A DNA stretch of 64,000 bases from Pseudoscleropodium purum (Eukaryota > Streptophyta > Bryopsida > Hypnales > Brachytheciaceae). The stretch spans positions 1,922,001 to 1,986,000 of the forward strand of contig OZ017803.1 of NCBI GenBank assembly GCA_963969395.1. The letters are read 5' to 3'. Position numbers and translations under genes: made by a program. The notes below the pieces were generated by a model that saw only the letters and a list, made by a program, of their open reading frames with translations, did not search any database and was not told the origin of the DNA. Below, piece by piece: positions 1-13,299 of the stretch. The first letter of the stretch is position 1. Each line of letters opens with the position of its first letter.

Positions 1-69
1 AAAACCGTTCGATAGTCGAAACCAGTCGCCAAGTCGTGGACTTGGTCGGCTAGTTAAAGTCGTCGATGG

Positions 70-205
70 TTAACCGACCGGTCTGGGTTTCGATCCCCGT
101 CAGGCTCGTCGACTGGTCCGGGTAACCCGCGGCTTGGCACTGCTAGTGAGGCAGGAAAATACAGCCGACCCGCTACCCTACCCCTGAGCTATAGTGACAA
201 GATGC
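70..205 (-). repeat. Possible tRNA-derived SINE head
   Basis: Read on the minus strand, positions 191-181 give TAGCTCAGGGG, a good match to a tRNA A-box. About 90 bases further on, near 97-85, is GGGGATCGAAACC, which resembles a B-box. The spacing is much longer than in a tRNA and no cloverleaf forms, so this is not a tRNA gene. A tRNA-derived SINE head or chance similarity both remain possible. The first 250 bases are also clearly more GC-rich than the spacer that follows. Confidence 0.25.
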
Positions 206-253
206 AGGCACCCCAAGATCGTTAACAAGCTCCCGCATTGACCCCAAAACCGT

Positions 254-556
254 GGTTCTCACCACGACCCCACCTTTTACTTGGTCATTTAAATTTTTAA
301 ACAACTAACCGCTAATTCAAATCCAATCAAATCTAAATAAACACGCATTTTTACATAATGCAGTGTTTTGCAGTACGACATCGTGATAAAAACTAAAATT
401 TAGTTTGATAATGGGGCTTGTTAGCCTATCTTGGATGTCTACGTTTTGTCATAACTTAGAGAAATTAGGTAGATGGTTGGTTGTATAACTTTTCTACACT
501 CTTTTCTAGGAATGCCAAGCCACAAGCTATCTATGTTGTTTGACAAGTCCAATGGG
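254..556. other. Spacer, nothing recognised
   Basis: AT-rich spacer without a recognisable gene or repeat boundary. Confidence 0.5.
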
Positions 557-738
557 CACTAGTAGAAAATGCTGAAATTTCAACAAAATTTTGTTGATTT
601 TGTTGCGTTGTTCTGGTCACTGTACAACAAAAATCTATTAAAATTAACAAATTTTAACAAATTTCTCTTGTATAGTAACCGGAACAATGCAACCAAATCA
701 ACAAAATTCTGTTGAAATTTCAGCGTTTTCTACTAGTG
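557..738. mobile_element. CACTA-type MITE, 182 bp
   Basis: The two ends are long inverted repeats. The left starts CACTAGTAGAAAATGCTGAA and the reverse complement of the right starts CACTAGTAGAAAACGCTGAA. Homology continues inward for about 70 bases, so nearly the whole element folds back. GGG flanks both sides (554-556 and 739-741), matching the 3-bp target duplication of CACTA (En/Spm) elements. It has no coding capacity. Degenerate relatives lie at 17679-17836 and perhaps 38345-38495. Confidence 0.8.
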
Positions 739-1184
739 GGGGCTTGAACCTAGACCAATCAAGGCAACGGAGGCTCAACCAACCAACTAACCAAGTCCAC
801 AACTTGGCATATATTTTTTGCTTCCATGAGGTTTTTATTGCCTCTATTTGATGAATGTTGGATTTTATTCTCATATTTTTTTTCCTTTGAAAATTTGTCA
901 TGTTTTATTTGAATTTTGGTTAAGTTGTTGAAAAAAATGTGAAACTTGTTATACCTTTTTAATGATCTTTGAGGACTTGTGGCTCCAATACTAGAAAAAA
1001 ATTAGACCTTAGGAGGTCTGTGAGTTTTAAACCCCCCTGGTCTAATTAAAGAGGAAATTTATTTATTTATTTATTTTATATTTAGCATATTATGTAGCAC
1101 TATTGGTGCCATGTCACATTTTACTTTTTTTTTAATAATTAAAAAGAATTGTACTTACACCGCATGGTGTTGAAAAATGAAAGC
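739..1184. other. Spacer with simple repeat
   Basis: AT-rich spacer. A short hairpin around 1001-1048 has AATTAGACC paired with GGTCTAATT, and there is an (ATTT)n tract near 1060-1080. No gene is recognised. Confidence 0.5.
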
Positions 1185-2115
1185 TTAACCCCTAAAGGAC
1201 TAAGGTGCATTTTTTGGCAACATAACTTTTTTGAGTAGGTGCATGTGAATGGAGATTTCCATAGTTTGGGCCCAAATTTTAATAGAAGGTGTGGACAAGG
1301 AATATTTGTCGTGTGCACTAAAATTTCAAGACATTTGGAATTATGTGTCAAAAGTTATGGCCTAATATGTAGTTTGTTTCTCAACTCAAATAGACCGGAC
1401 AGATTTGAAAAAATCACTTTTTTCAAAAATAAAAATTTGAAATTATTTTTTTGATTTATACATACATAGAAAGCTTTTAATCATTCCATTTTGATCAATG
1501 AGTCAAAAGTTATGAGGTGTTTTAGTTTGCGGGCAATTATAAAGTTTCTACTTCAAAATAAACTTTGAAGTTTTATATTGAACTCAATTTTCAATATTTT
1601 TAGAAAAAAATAAAAAAATAAAGTGAAGATTGTTTATTAAAACATTACAACCATTGGAATTGGCATTTCCCAATTTCATAACTAAATTATTAATAGTTTC
1701 GTATTTTGATTCATTCTCTACTTCTTTCTACTTACTATTTTTTTCCTATGTGTTGTACAATTCCAAATGATTTGAAAATTTTCAAGCATGTAATCAACTT
1801 GCATTGAAGAATGAATTCAAAGAGTTGAAACCATTTTAGACATTTTTTGATACAAATGTGACCTTGTGAAGTGCAGCTGCCTGGTTTTTTTCAAGGCCCC
1901 CAAAAGGCTTTTTGTCAATTGAAACACTAATATCTTGCAATCTACATAGTGAAAATTTCTGAATTTTTTTCCACATCTTTTCACATTATCATTATAAAAG
2001 ATCCTATAGTTGGATGTGTTAAAAAATGTTAAAATTTGTTTTTGGTACTTGTCCTAAAAATGGCAATTTGGGGGTGTTTTTGATGAAAACATAGTCAAGG
2101 AACTTTAGGGATTAA
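1185..2115 (-). mobile_element. piggyBac-type MITE, family 1 (copy A, 931 bp)
   Basis: TTAA lies at both ends (1185-1188 and 2112-2115). Inside them the ends read CCCCTAAAGGACTAAGG on the left and, reverse-complemented, TCCCTAAAGTTCCTTGAC on the right. TTAA duplication with CCY-starting ends is the signature of piggyBac transposition. The interior is shared, inverted, with the copies at 4008-4940 and 39126-40056, which have nearly the same length. It has no long ORF, so it would depend on a transposase supplied elsewhere. Confidence 0.85.
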
Positions 2116-4007
2116 TGGCCCTCCCAGGGTTTAGATTTTTCCTAATGATAAAGGATGTGAATAGAGAGATAGGAAAAAAAGATTAGTCAATAAATGAAAT
2201 GAAATCCATGTGGTGGAGTTACATATTCACATCTTTTAGCCTAAGTCGAAAAAGAAGGTAAGATAAAGGGCAAATTTCTTTTTTTTCTCTCAATGTGAGT
2301 TAATACATTAATGATGTGTTTGAAGATCTAGACCAAGTTGTGTACAACCTATATTGAAATATAATTCTAAAAAGGTATTATTTTTCTTGTTTAGATTTTT
2401 AAAATGTATAACTTGTCCTATTTGAAGTTAAGATATATAAATTATGCTTGATGGAATGAAAAAGTTAGTTACTGCCAAATTTGTAGGTAGAGATTTTGAA
2501 TACTTATAAAATTTTGGCTTTAAAATATTTAATTCTAAGATTTAGTAAGAGTGTATATTAAATTGTTGAATTTCTATAAAGTTATAAAACTCTTGATTTG
2601 GAATTAGGGCACACTTGGTATAGGCTTAGAAGTAAAGGAAGGTGGAGTTTTTGATGAATTGAGGACTTTTAGCCTCAACAAAGCATAATTCAATGAAAAT
2701 TTCAAAAAAATTTGATATGAAAAATTTTGAGCTTTTATGAGATTGCACAACCTTTTCCAAAATAGAGGGATAAGGATGAATCTAAAAAATAGAAGTTTGA
2801 ACTAATAGTAGAAAATTATATTAGTTCTCTAAGAAAATATAATACATTTGAATTAGATTTTTGATGCAACCATAGCATGCATTTGAATCTTGATTATGTT
2901 TAGAAGGATTTTGATATTATTACACATTAGTTTATACAACTTATATGGTTTTTATATGTAATATATATGAATATGGATATAGTTTGGCTAATTTGAATTG
3001 GATGAGTAATGATATTTGGCCTTTTTCATATACTTTTGTACAAATTTTGCTCATACTTTTATAATGTGATATACACATGTATATGGTGTATCATTTTTAT
3101 ACCAAAAAAAAAATACAGTTTTCTTATTTGAAATCATATATTATTGCCTATAATATGGAATTCCCTCATATCCTACTTGGATTCTATTTATAACTAGAAA
3201 TTTAGTATTTTCAAAATCAAATCTTTCTCTATCTAACAATGGTTGCATGCATTAGTGATGAAAAGTGAAAGGTTCTAGTGGATTGTAGATTAAAAAGTAC
3301 TTGATTGCTCATTGGGATTGTTAAGTTTAGTATATGTGTGTTGCATCATTTTATCATTGATTTGATATATTTTTAACATCATGTAGGACATTGTGCACAT
3401 GCATCAATTTGATTTCTACAAAAATTTGGATTAGCACTTTAGTTAATTCAATAAGTGAAAAATGTAATGATACTTTTCATTTGGAAATTATGCAAATTTT
3501 CAAGATTTCCATGTATAAAAAGTTGTGATAATACCAACATAATATAATCTACAATAATTTCATACTATTTCAAATAGAGCAATTGTCATCCACATTTCTT
3601 CCTCCTTCCTCCAACTTTCATCAAAAAGTTTACAATGATTGCACCTCATTCGTCTAAAATCCATTGAATTTGTAAAAAGTATCTTGCATTGTTCAAACTT
3701 TCACATGATTTGAATCAAATAAAATGGTGATCTTCACTACACTTGGCCAATGCTAAGAGGGTGGTTGTTATTTGGTCTTATAAGGAGTTGATGGCTGAAA
3801 TTGATGACCTAGTCATGGATGAGAATTAAATACTTTAAAAATATAAGATGAACACTTTGGTTAGTTAGGGTCAACTTCCAAGTAGAGCCGAGGGGCAATG
3901 AAGCCTATTGATCAACAATGGAGTGGAAGTCCATTTTTTTTCGAACTCCCATTCCATCACTCATAGGTTGGCTTCATCAGCCTCCAACTTCTTACGGAAA
4001 TTGGTCC
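2116..4007. other. AT-rich spacer, nothing recognised
   Basis: Very AT-rich sequence without recognisable coding potential, inverted-repeat boundaries or RNA genes. Confidence 0.5.
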
Positions 4008-4940
4008 TTAATCCCTAAAGTTCTATGACTATGTTTTCACTGAAAAAGCTCAAAAACTGCCATTTTTAGTACAAGTATCAAATTTTTGAAAAAAGTTTTT
4101 TTTGACATATGTAACCATAGGATCTTGTATTATGTAGTATCAAAAACATGTGGTGAAAATTTTAGACATTTCCGCCGTGTGGATTGCAAGATATAAGCAT
4201 TCAAATGCACTAAAATCATTTTTTTTGCCCTGCAAAAAGCCGGGCAGTTGCGCTTCATAAGCTCACTTTTCTATGAAAAAATGACCAAAATGATGGTGCT
4301 TCTTTGCATTCTTTTTACTAGACAAGTTTTTCACATGCTTGAAAAGTTTCAGCTCATTTGGAATTGTACAACATATAGGAAAAAAATAGTAAGTAGGTAG
4401 TAGTAGATAATGATTGAAAATACTAAATTATTAAGAATTAAAATACGGAATTGAAAAATGACAATCCCAATGGTTGAAATGTTTTAATAAAAAATTTACA
4501 TCTTAGGGTTTTATTTTTTTTCAAAAATATTGAAAATTGGGTAAGATAAAGGATTTCAAAATTTATTTTAGAGTAGGGAATTCATAATTGCGCGCTTGCA
4601 AACAAAAAATCCTCATAACTTTTGACTTGTTGATCATAATGGAATGATTCAAAGTTCTCCTTGTATATGTAAGTCTAGAAAACCAATTTCAAATTTTGGT
4701 TTCTGAAAAAAGTGATTTTTTTAATCTGCCCGAACTGCCCAGTTACAAAAAAAGTAACATATTAGACTGTAACTTTTGACTACTATTTCCAAATGTCATG
4801 AAATTTGTTGCATATGAAAGATATTCCTCGTCTACACCTTCTATTAAATTTCAGCTTAAAATATGCAAATTTCTAATCACAATGACCTGCCCAAAAAATC
4901 TATACAGCCAAAAAACACAGGCTGGTCTTTTAGGGGTTAA
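4008..4940 (+). mobile_element. piggyBac-type MITE, family 1 (copy B, 933 bp)
   Basis: Bounded by TTAA at 4008-4011 and 4937-4940. The left end reads TCCCTAAAGTTCTATGAC and the right end reads TTTTAGGGG into TTAA. It is the inverted homologue of the 1185-2115 copy. Landmarks shared with the other family-1 copies are AACTGCCATTTTTAGTACA near the head, ATAGGATCTTGTAT about 100 bases in, a mid-element A/T run next to CAACATATAGG, and CCAATTTCAAATTTT in the tail. No transposase is encoded. Confidence 0.87.
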
Positions 4941-5617
4941 AGTGCTAAAAGAAACAATACTCTTTGAAGTAGAAGAAAAGGCTTTTCATTTTTGACACAA
5001 ATGGATGCAAATTCAATGAACTAGGACCACCATTGCAAGCATGGTAGGAAAGAGAACCAACTCCAAAAGAATAAACTTCTATGTAGATAGAATCAACCCA
5101 ACCTTGCAGAGAAGACAAGAAATTCGATAATTCTACATGGAAATGTGCAACTATTGCAAAAGTGAATTAGAATTGTTAGCTATCAAAATTGGAATTGGAA
5201 TTGGAAAAGTGAGGAGGCAAATTTCCAATTTCCATAAACCATTTTTTAACATTGGACTTGAACTTTCAGGTTGCTTTTGACAACAAAGATAAGCTACTTG
5301 TAAAATGTAGTTTCTTCCTATTCACATAGAAGTGAATGCATCTTGAACATTTTACAAAACTCAAAAATTCATTTCCAATTCAAACATAACATGAAAATTT
5401 GCTTATAAGACTAGTTGAATTGCCCAACTGTGGATTACTAATACTCTAGTGTTAATCCTAAGACCAAAGGGAAATAAAGGCTTTTTGAAATTGAAAGGTG
5501 ACAAATTTTTTTGAAGCTTTCAAGCTCCTCAACCATCAAGCCATTTTAAGACAACTTCCAAGTGTGAATAATAAGACATTGTTTTTCAATAAGGGAAGTA
5601 CTAGATATTGATGTAAA
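4941..5617. other. Spacer, nothing recognised
   Basis: AT-rich spacer between two TTAA-type elements. No gene is supported. Confidence 0.5.
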
Positions 5618-5960
5618 TTAACACCTAAAGTCCCATTGTCTATAAGTGGCACAAAATGAATTTTGGGTAGGCTTCTATACTCTCCATGTTCGTTATAATT
5701 TTTTGAAACTTTTAGTTATGATAGAAAATCATATTGATTTTTTGGGAATATAATTTTAATTTCAATGGTGCCTAGGAGAAAAAATTATGCCACTATAACC
5801 TCAAAATGGTCAAGTTTAGACAACAATAAAATCCACAAAAAACTTGAAATAATTAAAAAAAAATAGATCCTCAAAGATTACATTTTTGTGTATAAGGATA
5901 GCTTTTATTCATTTCATTTGAACTGGTGATGTGAAAGTTATGGAGCTTCTTGTTTTGTTG
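5618..5960 (-). mobile_element. piggyBac-type MITE fragment, family 2 (copy L)
   Basis: Begins with TTAA then CACCTAAAGTCCCATTGTC at 5618, matching the reverse complement of the right end of the 22488-23418 copy. Similarity continues inward for about 340 bases, including a TTTTTTGAAACTTTT block and a TTTCAATGGTGCC block. The other end is not found, so this is the tail half of a truncated family-2 element. The inner boundary is approximate. Confidence 0.65.
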
Positions 5961-7480
5961 GTAATCATAGCATCTTCTTGAGATTGAACAATGTCCTAGA
6001 TTCATTTCTAAACTCATTTTCCTCAATTTTCAAGGAAAAAAGGGGTTGCAAGAATAAATAGTTGATTTTATTATGTTTTGGAAAAAAATAGGGATTTGGC
6101 ATTGAGTGCTGTGAATGTACTTTAGTTGTACTAGAAAGGAAAGCTCAATGGTTAATTTTGGATTGCCAATTATATTGTAGATCTATTATACTATCAACAA
6201 GTGTTCTTTTTGAATACTACGTAGTATTTTGTTGTATCCATAATACTGTGTCCAAGACTATATCCTTGTTTTTCACAAAAAAGGGATATGTCAAGGTTTT
6301 AGTTCATAATAAATCTATCATAGTGGGAAAAAAACTAAAAATTGGGCACTTGTGTGAGGACTTCATAGTGAAGAGATTTCATCAAAAGAATGAGCTTAAA
6401 ACCATCTTCAATATTCACAAGTGCATGCGCAAGACAACACTCTTTGTACAAGTACAAATGTACAATCATGGAGGACATAAAATAATGTATTTTTAGATGC
6501 CCTTAGCTAGGAATATGCCTACTTATTGTGAGAATAGACCACAAAAACTAAGCCGTAAATCATTAAATTTGGGTACTCAATAGTATTAAAAAACACTAAA
6601 GTTGAAAGTGTGACAAATTAGTAAAATTCACTTTTAAATATAGTTTTTTTTAATTCTGAAAAATATGGGATATGACTACACCCAAGACAATCATCTCCAA
6701 TAAAAAAATTCAAATCCATCCACGTCATGCTTTGAAAGTTACCATAGAATATAGCTCTATCACTCTTCATATGACGTAATTAAGAATGAGTGTTTCTTGC
6801 AAACATCCAAAGGATCCACTCTATTGCTTGTTTATCTTGCTTGCCAAAACAATCTAACTGTTCAGAATATTGTCTTTCAATTCCATCTTAGAGCTATTAA
6901 CGATAAAGTCTTTCCTTCAATCTCATCCGTACTTCTACTTAATAATTTCTTAAAGAATGAAAGTCAAATATTTATTTCTTAATTTTTTATCCTACATTGT
7001 CAACCAAAATCTTCAACAAAACAATTTTAAAATAAAATCTTTAGTGCAAATTGTTTTAAATAAAGAATATTCCAAGTCCAAAAAACTAATTAGAAAAAAT
7101 GCTCAAAACCCTAAATGCAAATGTCTTACAATCTACAAAAAAATTTGAAATTTCTTCCAAACATTTTTATACTAGTCTAATGCAAAATCCTTTAGTTAAA
7201 TATGAAAAAAAAGAAATTTGTAAAATTGTTCTCTTTGCAATAAAAATGGCAGTTTTGAATGGTTGTGTAAGAAGAAAATTCCTTGCAACTCTAGAGGTTA
7301 AATAACAGGAAACAAAAGCGAATTCAACAAACAGCTTCACAACCGTATTTTCTTTATCTACAAAATATCCAGCTTAAAACCCGGAGATATAATAATATCA
7401 CCTTCCAACGCTGAATGTGTATCTATACTAAGCACACTCCAATCCACATGTAAATTAGAATAAACACAATATTTATAATT
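5961..7480. other. Spacer downstream of the KUP gene
   Basis: AT-rich. The longest open frame is 112 codons on the plus strand (6158-6496). Its product matches no family I know, and its composition is that of the surrounding spacer. I do not call it a gene. Confidence 0.45.
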
Positions 7481-7773
7481 CTAGGTACCACTCCCTTTTA
7501 CCAACAGGTCCCTTCCTGTAGAAGGAGCCCTGAATCCCCTGCTGTTTAAATAAAAGTGGAAATAACTACAAGTTAACATAAACTCAGAACTTGACACACA
7601 TTACCTGCGAAAGAGGCCCGCCAACCAAGAGTGGGGCTCCTCACAAGTGAGGCTTATTCGAATAGAGAATCTTAAGACCGTCACTTCCAGAACTGAAGGA
7701 CTTTCGAGATTCTCGACACGTAAACATATACTATGGCGTCGCATCTAACTGGGCTCTTGATACAATGTAGCTC

Positions 7774-10700
7774 TCAAATCTCATAGAGCATGCCTACCTC
7801 GAGGTAGTTAGCTGGCGGAATCTGCAACTCCTTTATTGTAGATCGGCAAATGCCCCTGAGAAGAGAGTATCCTCCGTTGATGACAAGGCGGCCAAACCAA
7901 CCAGTAGAGCTACCGGTCCGGACAGTAATCTTGCCCACAACATAAACTGCGTCTTGCTCACGGGCTTCGTCCAACTCCGCCAAGTCCTCCAGATTCTGGT
8001 CAGCTATTCTTCGTCGAAATGATACAGTCCGGACTTCTTTAGCATTTGGATCTGGTTCGTTTCTTTCTTCATTCTCAAGGTATAGTTGCAGGCTTTGTAT
8101 TGCTCGATCACGAAATTCTTCATTGTTGCAGTCGATCACATCCTGGTAGCCATAGAATGCAACACATCGATAGACTCCTTTGAATCCCACCCGCCCAATA
8201 AAAAATCGCTCTTCAGGTGGAACTATTCGCTCTGGTAAAAACCTTATCGTAGTAAAGACCAGAACTTGATGCAGCGTTCGGACGTTTTTCACATAGTGCG
8301 AGATTATTGGGGGGACGCCAAGTGCTAGGTCGCTGTAAAAGAAACAGATTCCAGGAACCCGCACTGTTCCACCCTCTGAAAGCAATGGACCCAAACTATC
8401 TAGGCTGATCTTGTGACTCATCTCATATGCAGACTTCCTTCGCTTCCCATAATTCCAGCACAACGAAATTGCAACAAATATCAAGGCCATTCCGAAGGGA
8501 ACCCAGCCACCGTGTGGTACTTTGTTCAATACGGCCGTGAAGTAAACGCCTTCAATAGATCCATACACAAACAGGAACAAAAGCGCCACTAGAAATGGAA
8601 GTTTCCACACTAGAATCATCACCAAGGTTATGAAACAAGTGGTTATGAACATCACGCCAACCACCGCCACCCCTGCACATACGAAGTTGTCCAAAGCATT
8701 AGAATTACTTCTCTTCACCCTAATGAAAACTAAGGAAATGAATAAAATTCTCAAAAAAGTTAGGAATCCTCGCTGCATTAAAGTCTGCAACGTAGAACAA
8801 ACAACCTAAAAAACGTACCAAAAGCATTCCCGAGCTCTGTAGCATCTTGAAACCCAAACACCACTGCGATACATAGAACCATTAGGATGTAGTTGATTTC
8901 TGGAGAATATACTTGTCCTTCTTTGTCTGGAGATGTGTGCATCATTTTCACTCGAGGGAAACATCCAAGTGACATGCATTGCTTAATAAGAGAAAAAGTT
9001 GCTGTTATCAGAGACTGGCTGGCCACAATTGCAGCTAATGTTGCCACAACGAAAACAGGCCAATACACCGGCTGAGGGACAGACTTGAAAAAAGCATTCT
9101 TATGGTCGCCTGGGTGTGATATCAAATACGCACTCTCACCAGCATATGTGAGAATGGCTGATGGATAGACAATGCACGAGAATGCAATCTGAACATGGCA
9201 ACAATAGGTAAATTTTCAAAACAAATTTACTCAATATTGAAACTATCGATGTATTGAAATCCACAAAATTGCAAGAAAATGGTTGCGGTAAACATCAGTC
9301 AAGACAAGCATTCTGTACAAACTAAGTGCCAAGATTCACCTGTATCGAACGTTTGCTGAAATGACCAAGATCTGCATAAGAAGCTTCCGCACCTGCCAAT
9401 TGAACCAGGGGACGTCAGCAGTTAAATTTACGACGTTCTCAAACCTTAAAGCCCTCCCAAAATGATTCCATCCCACTCCCTAATGATTTAACTTTGAAAA
9501 GAGCTGAGCGCAAGGATCGGCAGAGATACCTGTAATGCAAAGCACTACACCTCCTAGAGCTATCCACCCATCCTTCTGGTTTTTTCTGAAGAACTCGATG
9601 ATGTAGTGAGGAGATATAGCTTTGAATATTGTGGGATAAAATTTCGCAACATTGTAAACCCCAATAATTGGAGTTATAACCAACCACGCAAGCATTATCG
9701 GTGAAAATAGAAAGCCTATCCGATTCGTTCCAAAACGTTGCAACAGAAATAATACCACCAATATGGCTGCCGAAACCCAAGTCACAACAGCTGTCCCACA
9801 AATCCGCAAACAGGCGTTTTCGTATTAGCAATCTTCTCATATCAAGCATACACAAATAGCAACTCAGCTCAGCTGTGCAACAAAGGCAACTGAAAACAGC
9901 GTTACGAATATTCTAAAATTTATTCTAAAATCTCCCCAAACTGCAATTCACATTGATTTCATGCATGTGAATGACCTGAAAATATTCAGCAACAGTTAAC
10001 AAGTTACAGTAGAGGAAAAGGAGCATGTACCAATACTTAGAGGCTGAAAAAAATCTATTAGCCAAGGAAGAAAGCAACGACATGATAGCATTTGTTTATT
10101 TCTTCCATGGATCGAGTAGCGCAGTATGAAAGGAAACAGATATCGTTTATCCAAGGGCAAAGCATCGTAATAACAAATTCCTATTTCGTGGCTTTACCCT
10201 AGATTCCTACATCCTAGTTCTGGTATTGTGAAGCTGACGGAATTGCACAACGTACAAGTAGGGATAGACGGATCCTCGCTCTGAATTCCTGCCATAGCTG
10301 ATAGCACTGCACAAGCAATCAAATAGAAAGTTAGATATGGAAAAAAGGAACGTAAAGATAGTTCCATACACCATCTGCAAAATGAACAATACTTTCAATA
10401 CTTCAAAATAGGAATCAAGATATTATTGCCCACCTGAGATGGCAGGCGTGAGTATGCCATCGCCAATGACGAGGCCGGTACCGAGCATGACCGTAAAGTA
10501 AAGTAAAAATTTAGCACTGCGTCGATTCTCAATAAAATGTCGGAGTTTGATAGCCAAACTGCTTCCGGAATCCAAATCTTCAGTCCCCCCATTCTTTGAT
10601 TCCGCAGTGTAGTTAGATGGATCCCCAATCCGCTGTCCGAAATTAGCGTGCCGACATAGAATGGAATACACTGCAAATGTCCCCCCTGTTTGAACATGCA

Positions 10701-12104
10701 AAGAGGTTCAGCCATGTCTCCGAAGTAAACTAGTTAAGGCAAATTTCCTTGGGAACTAGCCTGACCTGACTCCACCCGGTCACGGAAGGCGAATAAACCA
10801 GCTAGTGGCCAGGCCGGGTTCATATGAAAATAAGCTCTCATCATATTAAAGTGAATAAAATCTTCAGAGTGATTGACAGACGGTCATGTCGTCTAGATCT
10901 ATACATATTCTTCATTGACGAAGCTTAACATCAGAATTTTGAGCATTCACTGCTAAAGATGCTGAAAAGTTAGAAGTTAAATTAATACAAGCTCTAGAAT
11001 TTGGTCACTGTAGAAAGCACGTGTCAACCAACACTAAGGGGAAAGCACCATGAAAACTTCCGAAAAGGGATATAGGTTTAAGAAATCGAACCTTCGCCAT
11101 GATCGTCCGCATTGATGACGATGAACCCATATTTCACCAAGGCCACCAGCGTAAAGGTCCAGATTATAAGACTTAGTACACCTAGGAATTCTGTTTCCCC
11201 AGGATTGGAAATCTGGATAGTTGGCCAAACGTAGAGTGGAGAAGTTACCAGACCTCCAAACACAACGCCAAGCGTCTGGTATGCCAACACAAAAGTACCC
11301 CATCTGCCATAATCCTGATTTCAATCCAACAACATGAAGCTAAGTTTGATTGTCCAACTACAGTAGTGATTCCATTAACCCTTACTAAAATTCACTCAAG
11401 CCCTTGATAACTCTCGTTTAACATCACATTGAGGCCATTGACGGACTTTTTTTACCACCGCAAAAGTCTTGCATGGGCTTCTTATCATAGCTTATCAACT
11501 CTTGCTAATGAACTTCATCTATTACTGATCTACAAGAAACGTAAGCAATTTTAATCACAGTAAACGACGTAGTACTAAATCTATACTCTCATTCTGATAA
11601 ACAGAGCTATAGCACAGTACTAGAGAATAATGTTCTGCTTTAAATGAAAAATACTCCACAAGTTGAGGTTAGTATCCTGGAGTAGAAAAACCCATATAAT
11701 CCAACCTCTCGAGTGTGAGATGTCTTAATCAAGGACTTTCTAGAATTGGGAACCTAGAAGGTCAACAAATAATCAACATTGCGCATTTTCATTTCTAAAT
11801 TCTACAGACTAGAGTAAGCTGATAATCGTACCTTTCTACCAGGAAGAACAGGGGCTAACATATCCCTGAAACGCACATCTGAGAGGGCTCTTCGCAGGCG
11901 AAACTGCTTTGAATTTAACCCCACAACCTTGGACGGGACACCCTTCATGGTAGAGGCGTCATCTCCGCCTCCATTATCATTCAAATCATTCCCCTTCATG
12001 TCAACTAACTCTTCCCCAGTATTTTGACAAGACTTCCAGTCCTGATTCTCAAATTCTCCTCCACGAAATGCTCCAACCTCCAGATCCAATTCGCGTGAAC
12101 CCAT
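7774..12104 (-). CDS. HAK/KUP/KT family potassium transporter (8 coding exons, 793 aa)
   Basis: Predicted K+ (probably H+-coupled) transporter with about 12 membrane spans. Coding exons are 12104-11832, 11314-11092, 10685-10434, 10306-10256, 9790-9530, 9392-9340, 9188-8819 and 8672-7774. All junctions are GT-AG and frame-consistent, summing to 794 codons with the stop. Family signatures are [12 protein letters not shown] (about residues 101-112), INADDHGEG before [32 protein letters not shown] (354-371) and [12 protein letters not shown] roughly 300-residue C-terminal part ends in GMLYEI. The first-span motif reads GGLVTSPLY (111-119) rather than the usual GDLGTSPLY. The start was chosen as the first ATG after a strong acceptor (exon begins at 12151) with an in-frame stop just upstream. 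The first 90 residues are hydrophilic. A 66-bp intron may lie in the 3' UTR (7604-7539). Confidence 0.95.
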
Positions 12105-13299
12105 GGTCTCCAGACCGCCAATCAGATCCCGAATTCCACAGTTCTTATTTACTGGAACAGAAACAACGAGATAATTCGCCTGAGGTATGAGCTCCTGGGC
12201 CGTAAAGATTAACCCCCCGAGTCTAGATACAATCACCAGACTGGAATATCAAAAGAGTTTCGCTTCACCAGGTATACAGTGGAAACGTCACAAGTTGCCC
12301 AGGCACATCTGATAAAATCTTATACCTTCAGAAAATTCTTCGACATGTTCGAAGATACAGGTAAGCTATTAAGCTTTGCCCATTATGCAGGCAGCGGGTA
12401 GTGAATTGACATTGAACAGGCTCCTCAAGATTATAATTGTTGAGCATCAGCACTTCTTGATTTCTTCGGCATGTGAATGCACAATTACCAGAAGCTAATC
12501 TAGCGATGAAAATCGCCGTGCAACATGACCGAAAGGTCATGTACCAAATAATATTAGTGCTCGTAAATTTGAAAAAAAGAATCGTACCCAAGATATCTCA
12601 CTAAACCCCTCCACCGGCGGAAGAACGCTTGCTTCGCTGTTGAGAAGAACCCAGCTTCCTCGAAAGTATGAGGATGGGAATCGGGCGATGAGCAAAACAC
12701 CAGTCACTCTGCAATCTCGTATCCGTTCCAGCCATCCTTAACACGCTCAACTTAGCAAGAGGTCCGGAATACTTCAGGTAAGATCTCCTTCAGACGTTAA
12801 GTTCACTTTCCGTTCGCGAAGCTAACCCTTCTCTTCCTTGCTTTATATTCTAAAAGAGGCGGTGAAATTAATCGCACCAGTGTGCTGCCTCTTAGATAGA
12901 ACGCCCGGTTCACAATTTCAAGTGCAATTCCTGTCAGAAAGATGAAATGAACCGAATAAATAGAAAGCCAAACTATAAATATTCCTGTCAAGTTCTAGAA
13001 AATAATGCAAGTTCCAAAGACATAATTTTAGAATGGCTATTATTGTACTTTCAGGATCAGTTGAGAACTCAGCTTACAGCTGCTCATCAAACTTAGATTT
13101 AAAACTTGAAGAAAAGTAGCGGATTGCCAATATAAATGACGGTGCTGCCGTATTGACATAGTGCAAAAAACTCTCGAACAGAAAACAAAGGGACACTCAC
13201 TCAAAGAAACCCTCTAAAAGACAATGTGAAAAAATAAAAATAGACGAGAACTGCACTGACAACTGCACTGACAACTACATGGCAGCTATTGTATGAAAT

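Noticed and set aside
70..205. A tRNA gene
   Set aside because: A- and B-box-like sequences are about 90 bases apart and no acceptor or anticodon stem can be formed.
1001..1048. Short hairpin with AATTAGACC arms as a terminator or MITE
   Set aside because: The stem is only about 9-12 bp, with no flanking duplication and no adjacent gene.
4008..4940. The roughly 931-bp repeats as solo LTRs
   Set aside because: They have no TG...CA ends, no 5-bp target duplication, and an inverted rather than direct terminal relationship. TTAA flanks fit piggyBac.
6158..6496. A 112-codon plus-strand ORF as a gene
   Set aside because: It has spacer-like composition and no recognisable domain, and sits among AT-rich repeats.
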